From: Tigriopus japonicus
Lineage: Eukaryota > Arthropoda > Copepoda > Harpacticoida > Harpacticidae
DNA length: 64,000 nucleotides
Direction of reading: 5' to 3'
NCBI GenBank assembly: GCA_010645155.1
Contig: JAAGOF010000109.1
Span: 906,358 to 970,357 of the forward strand
This document shows, piece by piece, positions 55,680-64,000 of the stretch (within the stretch, counting starts at the first letter, position 1; every line of letters begins with the position of its first letter). Made by a program: the position numbers and the translations under genes. The notes under the pieces were generated by a model. The model made no database searches, had not been told where the DNA came from, and saw nothing but the letters and a program-made list of their open reading frames with translations.

Positions 55680-56712
55680 TGGTTGATTGGTTGATTAATA
55701 TAGTTTATAAAATCACATTTTATATGAAATTTGATCTACCAATGAGTTACTGTTGGCAGATCTGTATAACCCTTGAATAGTGGTTTGGTCAAGAATAGTA
55801 TTCAAAAATTTGTCCAATCCTGCCTTAAATACTGTTAGAGGATCAGCTCCTACATATTCCCGACGAAGGCAAATAGGCAACAAATTGAACAATGAAGGAG
55901 CCCGATAGAGAAGAGAGGAGGACTTCACTGTTCGAACTAGTCTCGATTCCCTTGGATTTGGAGGTGCTCTCAGAACGCACGTAAAACCTCTACGATCGCT
56001 ACAACTGATCTCAAAGCCTGGGTTAGGACAGAGCCCATGAATGCTCTTGAAAACATATAGTATCAGATACCTTTCATACCTTCTCTGAGTACTGTACAGC
56101 CCTAACTTCTTGAGCCTCTCCCAATACGAGAGCTCTCTCATTCCTGTGATGTTCCTAGTGAAACATCTTTGGACATGCTCGACTTTTGCAAACTAGAGAG
56201 CTATTGCAAACCTGCCGAACTCATTGGAGCCCAAATGGGTGAGGCATATTCAAGATGCGGACTTGTACAGAGTTAGCATCGTAAAATTATCTCTGGACTT
56301 GAAAGTGCGATAGATCCAGCCGCACGTTTGAAATGCCTTCCCCACTTTCAACTAGTTATGCTCATCAAACTTTCCATCATCTTGGATGACAACTCCTAAA
56401 TTCCTCATGGACGAGACCTGCTCAATATCACAACCTCCATTGTCTTTGAGTGAAACATCTAATTTGGACGTCCCATACGTCATTGTGCGGAATTTCATCC
56501 CGTTTGATGCCATATTACTCTGACCAACCCAAGTGTAGACTTTCTCCGAGTCCTAAACTAAACATTTTGAATCCTAACCATTCCTTCCAAAAACAAATTT
56601 TGTGTCATCAGCATATGAAGAAAGACAGGCTTTTGTTCTAAACTTCTGGAGAAGAGCAATAAAGAGAGTAAACAGGAGTGGACCTAAGATTAAACCTTGT
56701 GGAACATCAGAC
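55680..56712 (-). mobile_element. 5'-truncated non-LTR retrotransposon (LINE) 3' fragment
   Basis: Reading the minus strand from 56712, a reverse transcriptase core is visible: DVPQGLILGPLLFTLFI then SSYADDTKF (around 56600-56700), the family's conserved catalytic YADD. The reading frame is broken between there and 56141. An open stretch (56141-55713) then carries the RT C-terminal region (YWERLKKLGLYSTQRRYERY, then LILYVFKSIHGLCPN). The 3' end has the tandem unit AATCAACC AATCAACC, as in CR1-like LINE tails. It is a dead, 5'-truncated copy. Confidence 0.85.
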
Positions 56713-56999
56713 TTGACATCTTACATGCCACTAAATGATCTTCAACCTTGACTAGCAAATAAAATAGTCGATTACTACTCAAAACCTTTTTCCTTTCCGA
56801 AACGCTTTTAAAATAGTGCAAGTACCGTCGAATTGAATTAACTTCAAATACGTAAGGCACTTGTCGAGTTGAGTTTGACTTTATCTTTGGGTTCATTTTC
56901 GACCAAACGGAAAAAGATATTTTTGGTCTTGACTAAGTAATTAAGTGCACCCTTGATTCGTACTAAGGTGAATAATCATTGCAGTCCTAGTGATTTTAG

Positions 57000-57320
57000 A
57001 TGTCTTTTTCTCATCCTCAAAGAATATTGCGGTCCCCTTGTACGGATTCCATGGTTTCGATGGAGACCCATGTTCGCAACAAGATCCAGCTGATCTTGAT
57101 TTGCTCGAAGAAGGCACTCGGAATAAAGATCTCAGGTCAAGACCAAAAGACGTCTGTGTCTTAATGTGCCTATTTTGTGTCCACCTATTTTTCATAAGTC
57201 AGATCGAGGCGAAAATTTGGTGCATCTTCAAATGAAAACATCGACGTTTCCTGGGTAGTCCTTGGATTAAATTGGAGTTCGGATTTGAAGCTGATCTTCA
57301 TTTGTTTCAACTCGATTTAG
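57000..57320 (-). pseudogene. ALKBH6: ALKBH6 pseudogene fragments
   Basis: The minus strand from about 57155 to 57000 matches the C-terminal exon of the ALKBH6 gene at 36345-37079. LLVLT, a stop, DLYSE, then DQLD, NHGIRTRG and QYSLRMRKR align with LLVLTRDLYSK, EDQLD and YHGFQGRGTRYSLTIRK. The arginine codon CGA has become TGA (57132-57134). A second fragment at about 57320-57241 repeats the ETKEDQLDNVS part (ETNEDQLQI). So at least two partial, decayed copies lie here, downstream of the CPEB gene on the same strand. Confidence 0.75.
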
Positions 57321-58412
57321 TTTATGTTACCAAATTGGTCCCTATTTAGGTCTTAAGTCGAGGTTTACTGCAACCTGCCTTTTTTATTCGCAATTAAAAT
57401 AAGAGTAAAAAATGACAGCACTTCCAACTCGAAATCCATCACTAGTTTGATTTTACGCAATCATTTTTTGCAATTTTTTTCCAGGAATATGCGTTTTAAT
57501 TTTGGTTGTTATTTTTTTCTGTATTGGTATCACTTATTCGTGATATTTGCTCCGATTTTGACTCTCTAATTGAGAGCCGACAACAGACTCAAATTCCCTG
57601 ATTCACTTTTTTACTATGGTGTCCCGTCTATTTTTACAATGAAGCAACATAACATGGAAATGACTTTTTTAATATAATTCATTTGACCGAAATAATACAA
57701 TGAGAGATACATATGAATCGATACATCCGAGGACGTGAGAAACACCGCCTGGAGACTGGAGTGGTCTACATCAATAGAACCGATGCACCAAACACAAAAT
57801 TACATTCAGAATTCGTACAAACCGACAAAAGAGGAAGAGGGTTGAGAGGGGAAAAAAACCATTTCTATAATAATTCTTTCTTCGCACTGCTTAAGAGATG
57901 ATTGGCTTGAATGTCCCAATAAGGCTCGACAAAACTCGAATCGAGACCGACGAAAAAAATAACAATTGGAGATTAAACAATCGAGTTGAGAGGGCTGAGT
58001 CAGTGGCTGCCGGTTATAATAATCAACTACAGTCGAGAGCACACGATTCCTCGCGGGAAAAACCTACATGTCACAATTTCTTTCACTTTGGAAGCGACTG
58101 GCTCCCAACGTTTGAAGGGCGAGAAGGTGGTGTGAGCTTCTGGATTCCCCTCACTCGACATGACAGAAAACAAAATTGTTCCACACAATTTTTCCGTTGA
58201 GTACAGAACAAAGGAAAAACTCGAAACGAGAAACAAATATCATAGCCTAACAGGGCGAATTGGAAAGCGACAGAGGTTGAGCTAAACTAGATTCGGCCAA
58301 GGGAGAACAATACTTCTCTCAGGGTCAAGGGGTGTTTGGAAGATCGGTGGGTACCTATTCGTCTAGTTAAAGCCTTGAGGGGGGGGGTGTTAAAATTGTT
58401 CAACAGCCTCAC
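57321..58412 (-). other. Probable CPEB 3'UTR and downstream flank
   Basis: No other gene was recognised. A G-run (GGGGGGGGG at about 58380) lies just beyond the CPEB stop. A minus-strand AATAAA is at about 57387. The extent of the 3'UTR cannot be fixed. Confidence 0.45.
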
Positions 58413-61127
58413 TTAATCAAAGATGCGTCTCTCTTGGAGGTACGAAGATCCTTCCAAGGAGTACATTGTACTGGGCCTACCCCCAAGGGGCGATAGAAGG
58501 GCGTTCTTGTTACTGTTCCGCATGAGTGGCTTGTGACTGCGACAAGCTTCGACAGAGTGCTGGATTTCCCAACAGTTACGGCAGAAATAGCGGAAGCAGC
58601 CCACGTCACGGCAAAAATACGGGCCTTGACGGGTTCCACACGAGGAGCAGAGTGCATCCTCGAGGTACGGATCCACTTGGACCTGGAATATTTAATATTA
58701 AAATCCCATTAGAGACCGTTATTGAACTGACGCAATAGTATATATTCCTTACTTTTTTGGTGAACTTGGACGTCTTGATCTCGATGAAGGCTGCGGAAAC
58801 TGCTTTCATGTAGGAACGACTATTGTTGAATGTGACTCTACCCGATCCTATAGGATACTTGTATTTGTCCGTGTCCACGCCAGCATAGACCACGCCTCCA
58901 AAGAGGTCGTTGAAGATGTTGGCCAGACCTTCGGCTGTGAGCATGCCGTGAAGAGCCCCCACGAAGATGGTCTTTTGAGGATCAAGACGCTGCGAGGGCA
59001 TTCGGACATAGTTGGAATCGGCAATCACCCAGGGGATCACTTGGACCTCTTTGTTGCGCATTCGTCGTGACGAAATGCGGAAATACCAGCTGCATCCGTT
59101 GCCAAAGTCGTGAGTACAAGCATTCAAGAGCGCTTTAACTTCTTGCTCATTATCGAAGATCACGTAGAGGTATCCTTTGGGCACCGAGGACGTGTCCTTG
59201 CCGGGCCATTCAATGCGGATCTGACCGAAAGGCTTGAGGGCTTCGACCAGGGCCATTTCCGTGACATCCCATGGAACACCTCCGAGAAACACTTTGCACG
59301 AGAGCAGAGCATTGCGCATGTTTCGAGAAGGCAACTGACCCGACCACGTGCACGAAGCGTCATACACGGCTGAAATACAATCAGTCGTTAAATTGATTTT
59401 CTAGATCAAATTGTTAACCACTGAAGTAACGGGTGCTCAAACCCGAATTTCAAGGAGGCCAATACTTACATGTGCCATGACGATAGTTCTTTGCCGCTTT
59501 TTCAAGGGATTCGGGATCGTTGCCCGATCCGTTGGGAGGGTAGTAGCTGGACATGCCGTAGGATCCGTGATTAGGCGTGAAGTATCCATTATTGTTGTTG
59601 GCATCCAAAAAGCCATTATGATGGATGGGCAATGGCTGGAATGGTTCCCCGGAATATCCATGATTCTGAATGGCTTGAAGATTGCGTACAACCTGAGCCA
59701 CTCCTGGATCAATTTCTTGGACAGCAGAGAGACCATAGTTGTTGGATTTGCAGCTCGAGTGAGAACCATCGCTACTTCGTCCCATTTTAACCGGCGAATC
59801 TTTGGTTCTCGAGCCCGTCAGGCTTAGCGAGCTCTAGATATTTTGAAATAGACATGAACCATCTTTCATCTTAAAATCAGATATTAAGCTTCTTACCATC
59901 ATGGCGTCCAGATCGCGGGTCTGGTTGCTTTGACTAAAATTCCCTTTCGCTAGGATGGGACCGTCAATTTCAGAAGTTCGAGACTCGCTCATGAGTCTTG
60001 TTCCAACCGAGAGATGTGAACGGTCAGTGGTCGATTCCACTCGTCTCCCACCAGTCCTGTGAAAGGCTTGCTACAATACAAACAGAAATCAATCGGGCAA
60101 CCCTAGAACACGACTGCATACCTTCACTTACCATCATGGCACCAAGGTCACGGGATGGCTCTGGCTGGTCAAAGGGGCCTTTGGATAGGAACGAGCCATC
60201 GCCGCTCGAACCCCGATAATCTGAGGCTCGAACCGATCGTGTTCCCGATGAAAGATAGCTTCCGTAACTTGTTCCATAACCAGCATCAGAGTTGGGCGAA
60301 TCACCGCCTCGCACCGAGTCCTGCTTGTGGGCGTGGGTCCCGCGCAGATAGTGGGGCTGATGAGAAGTCGAGGACGAAGGGATGCCCATGAGGATAGCCT
60401 CGTCCAACGTGGGACTGCCGCCCTCACTGCTGTAAATCCTCTCCCTGGCGCCGGTGCGGGGATTGAAACCCGAATCCGGCGACCCCCAATGGCCCAATCC
60501 AAAGGTAACTTCTCCATCCACTGCTGTTGCGCTGCAATGGCGTGGTCGGTTGGGAAAGTAATTGGGGACCGACCCGCCATCGAAGTAGCGGTATTCACCT
60601 CCCTTAAAATTCAAAATGGACGACGATGAGTAGTGATCAATATACTATTATCATGTCCTTATTACCCGAGCGCGAGGTCTGCCACCCAGAGAGTAAATGG
60701 AGGAGCCTTCGTTGGCATCCATTCCGAGGATATTAGAAAGCATTTGAGTCTGCTCACCGGCAGAGAAAAATGGTTTAGAGCATCCCGTCAGTGCGGCCGC
60801 TGCAGCCGCCGCCGAAACAGAGGGCGGTCCCAGCGTGCGGAAAGGACCGTGGGGTGGACCTCGGGATCCACGTCCCACCCCACCCGAGGACAGCACCATG
60901 TTCCCCAGATCCAGCTTGTTCTCCAAAATGGCGTTGATCTTCTGGAAAATATCCGAATTGCTGGAACCACCACCGCGAGTTGAACCCGACCCACTCGAGG
61001 GTAACCCATGACCCATCGGGCTAGTCCCATCCCCAGTCAATCCCAGGGGCGACGAGCTCGTCGAGCTCACCTCTGAAGACGAACCAGAAGGGGAGGGTAC
61101 GCTAGAGACACGCCCATTTTCAGCCAT
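58413..61127 (-). CDS. orb: CPEB1/Orb cytoplasmic polyadenylation element-binding protein
   Basis: Six coding exons in order: 61127-60666, 60602-60132, 60070-59897, 59833-59470, 59369-58753 and 58682-58413, giving 785 residues. The C-terminal half is unmistakable. [11 protein letters not shown] leads into RRM1 ([14 protein letters not shown], about 515-595) and then RRM2 ([12 protein letters not shown], then [14 protein letters not shown] and [13 protein letters not shown]). The ZZ-type zinc domain has C708, C711, C720, C725, C730, C733, H738 and H746. It binds U-rich CPE elements in 3'UTRs and controls poly(A) length and translation, classically in germline and neurons. The N-terminus is Ser/Gly-rich. 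The ends of exons 2 and 3 are homologous to each other. A spliced upstream exon ending at 61189 offers an in-frame ATG at 61197 (adding MEMI). Confidence 0.95.
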
Positions 61128-61197
61128 GATCTAAAAAAGGGTCAGTTTCCAGCACTAATGTGGCAAAGATCAGTGGATGTCAACTCACCATTTCCAT

Positions 61198-61566
61198 ATG
61201 CTTAGAGAAGCTAAAAGCAAAACAAGGGTCCAGACACAATTAAAAATAAGGACCCAAGTTCACGTTGAAGACACGTCAACCAACCAAAAAGAACTAGGAA
61301 TTATTCATGATTCCGATTGGTTAGGTCAACTCAGGCCTACTCGCAAGCAAGCTACACTACCTCAGCTAAGCTAGGCTGATCAGCACGTCGTTCAGCTCAC
61401 GTGTCAACAACACTCGTGCTCGCACGTGGCAATCGGAAACTAAGCGGTCAAGCAGGGTGAGAGTTCCGGTTGATGAAAAAAAAAGAAATTTGAAAAGAAA
61501 CGCGGCAATGAACTAGCTAAGGATGGCGAAGAGGCCGATTTTTATTCTTAGGAATGTTTCAAGTAA
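61198..61566. promoter_or_regulatory. CPEB upstream region, between CPEB and PEX11-gamma
   Basis: 369 bases between the CPEB first exon and the stop of the upstream PEX11-gamma gene on the same strand. It must hold the CPEB promoter unless a further 5' exon lies farther away. No specific element is named. Confidence 0.4.
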
Positions 61567-64000
61567 TTATAACTTTTTGTAGATCATCAGAATTGTCGAC
61601 AAAGTGCCAAAGAGACCCACTTGCCAGGTAGCAAGTTGACCGGAAAGGAACGATTTCTCCGGTGGCATCCAATTTAAGGCGTTGCACAAATCGAGACTGG
61701 CTTGACACAAGGAAAGAACTTGAATACGTTGCTTCCGCTTCAATTCCAACACTTCACCACTGAAATGAGATAATTCATGAGAGTCGTGTCACTCAACGCA
61801 ATTTAGTGTTACAGAACAATAACGAGGTAATCAATGGCATTAAAACCCCTATTTCGAGTGCATTCATTAGAGTGCATTGTATTGATCTCATTTCATGACA
61901 AGTTGTATTAACAAAAACGAAGAAACCTCTAAATTAGGTGGCCTTATCCGAAACAAAACAAAAGCGTATCATGATTCATGAACCCAAGGAACAGTTGGCA
62001 ACACCTAAATTTCATGTCATGAAAAAATTGTGCTTCATTTTCAACTTTATTTTACTTTTCATTTCTTAGCGATGAGTAGAATTGATTTGCATTTAATATG
62101 AAAAATAACACATCATTCGATTACATCATGGGAAAAACTTTTTAACGATGTTACATTGATTCATATCCAATTCTATTACTACTTGAAATGACAGGGTATA
62201 CCAACGATTCTGTTAAACCAATTCACACTTTTAATTGCGTATAAATTGAAAGCCGAGTGATCACTGATCAGTAATGTTGTAAACAAGAGGCCATATAAAA
62301 GAACTATCTGAAAGAACTGGCCAAAAAATCAAAAACAGCTTTAACGCCTCGGTAAAAAGCTTTAAAATAAAAAGTTCGAAAATGCCCATGAATTCGAAAA
62401 GACAAATTTTCAAAAAAAAACATTACATTTTAAGCACAAACTACTACTTATTTTCCTTCCAATTTTCAGACTTCAAAAAATGAAGGCAAAAATGAGGAAC
62501 TACTTAACTTACTCTTTCAGCCTCTTAAATTTAAACACTTCAAAAGGCTGTGTGGGTAGAGAGTTATAAAAATTGTAATCTTATAATGCCTAGTCCAAAA
62601 AAACATAAAACGGGCAAAGAATGTTCATTCCAAAAGCAATCCTCTCCATTCCTCAAAGTAGTCCAAAATAGAAAGTGGTACCCATTTTTAGCGCTTATTT
62701 AATATTTCCAATTATGAATTCTCAAAATTCGACTTCATGTACAAAAAATGCGATTGTGTCAAACTTTCTCAATTCCAATACCTTTCAAATGGGACTTCGT
62801 GAAAACAAGCGTTTGACGCTTACGAGGTCCTACGGTCTCGGACAATAATTCATCCACCCCATCAAACACAATTGTAAAGAAGATCGAGACCGAAATACAC
62901 AACAAAAAAATAGAAAGATTAAACTATGACATCATCCTGTACGTAGGCAAATTGTCTTTTTTACGGGTTTTTATCCGATACAGGAAATGAAATTCCCTGT
63001 AAACATGTATTGAGGTATCAGTCTCTGGATGATATTTGATCGTTTAATGTGTTCGAGTTAGCTGCCCTAGTATAGCCTTGTACCTAAGGCTGGTCCGGGA
63101 AAGTCCTTAAAAATCATCTTTGAACTTTGGCTATCCTACCTTGATTAGATTTGGCTTTACTGATATCTATGCTACTGAAGGGTCAAATTGTCCCAGGATT
63201 CCTGGACAAGAATTGCTTATAAATTGTTATTTAAATCATGTTTCCTAAAACAATCGTAACCCTTGATGCGGCTCTTCCAAAATAGTTGAAAAAAGCAAAG
63301 AAAACACGTGACCTTATTCAACAAGAAATAAAGCTTTGTAGCGATACAACTTACAGATCATAAAAGAACTGAAAACTATTTGTTTAAAGCTCCTCTTCCG
63401 AAATACGAATTATCATGCACTGCCTATATAATTAGTTAATCAATCCCCCCATTCAATAGCTTTACCTAAAAACTTAGTAAGATCGCTTTAGTGGGATGTT
63501 TGAAGTTAAGGAATTCCTCCCGTAATTGAAAAATGTTATTTATCAAATTGTAGGGTTAAAATTTTCAGAGCATCGGTCAGTTTTAAAAGTAGAAAAAAAC
63601 TACCAAGAGGAACCGCGTTAAAACAAAGAATTGAACCACCCACCCACAACGATTTTAAAGACCATCAAAGCGCTTTAGAACCGTCGAGTTAAATATTCGA
63701 CTTCTTAGAGGCCAATCAAGTTCATCACCCAGACTTACAAGTCATCGCTAAACTTGGCTTTGACCCTCTTCTCCTCCCCTCGGAGGATCCATAACGACCT
63801 CAAAGCACTGATCACATTCAGTTCAAGCGAAAGGGCCCAACAGTAGTTGTTTCGTTCTGACCAGATTCGGGCATCCTTTCCCGAAAATCCCATCCATCCA
63901 TGATCCATCAACCAGGCTATGTGCTCGCAAGGATAGTACAACGTGTCAAATATGTTGGTGAGGAATCCTACGACCCGCAACAAGGGATCAGGTTCCTTAA
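61567..64000 (-). CDS. PEX11G: Peroxisomal membrane protein PEX11-gamma, C-terminal part (5' end outside window)
   Basis: Two exons are visible: one from beyond the window edge to 63739, and the last at 61759-61567, separated by a 1979-base intron. They join in phase (TT|T, Phe). Characteristic segments are FDTLYYPCEHIAWLMD and CWALSLELNVISALRSLW. The last exon has LSLCQASLDLCNALNWMPPE and GLFGTLSTILMIYKKL, matching the PEX11C/gamma C-terminal region with its last membrane helix. PEX11 proteins shape and divide peroxisomes. The first part of the protein (roughly the first 90 residues by comparison with human) lies outside the window. The intron shows no further exon or gene. Confidence 0.93.

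Overview
The window is nuclear DNA of an animal with short introns, GT-AG splicing and many small DNA transposons. A PVF/VEGF-type ligand, an Orb-type CPEB and a retained ALKBH5 point to an arthropod, and I infer a crustacean (copepod-like) rather than a fly. No protein contradicts this, but I could not run a search. An 802-base run of N lies at 53846-54647.

Layout. 1-16 kb holds two tandem copies of the engulfment adaptor ced-6/GULP (4533-6908 and 12977-15834). They have identical exon lengths and a nearly identical last exon, in otherwise decayed sequence. 16.9-17.8 kb holds a membrane-anchored PVF-like growth factor on the minus strand. 18-28 kb is mostly repeat-bearing intergenic DNA: a mariner-like element, a MITE-like inverted repeat and a hAT-like element with a perfect 8-bp target duplication. 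RpS15A sits inside it at 23585-24251.

28-42 kb is a compact block of RNA- and DNA-maintenance genes. It contains an ALKBH5-family dioxygenase with a very long RS-rich C-terminal extension and altered active-site residues, an isochorismatase-like hydrolase, DBR1 copy A, ALKBH6, DBR1 copy B and PMS2. Two AlkB-family genes and two lariat-debranching genes within 11 kb is unusual. COX6B and CDC16 follow (42.2-50 kb).

50-57.3 kb is a transposon graveyard: hAT-like elements with 8-bp target duplications, a foldback-type element, a LINE 3' fragment and a decayed ALKBH6 pseudogene. 57.3-64 kb holds a CPEB1/Orb gene with a tandemly duplicated exon segment, and the 3' part of a PEX11-gamma gene that runs off the window.

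Functional themes are RNA metabolism (ALKBH5, ALKBH6, DBR1 x2, CPEB), genome maintenance and cell cycle (PMS2, CDC16), apoptotic-cell engulfment (ced-6 x2), with PVF, a receptor ligand, next to the ced-6 pair. Exon boundaries were derived by hand from splice sites, reading phase and family similarity.
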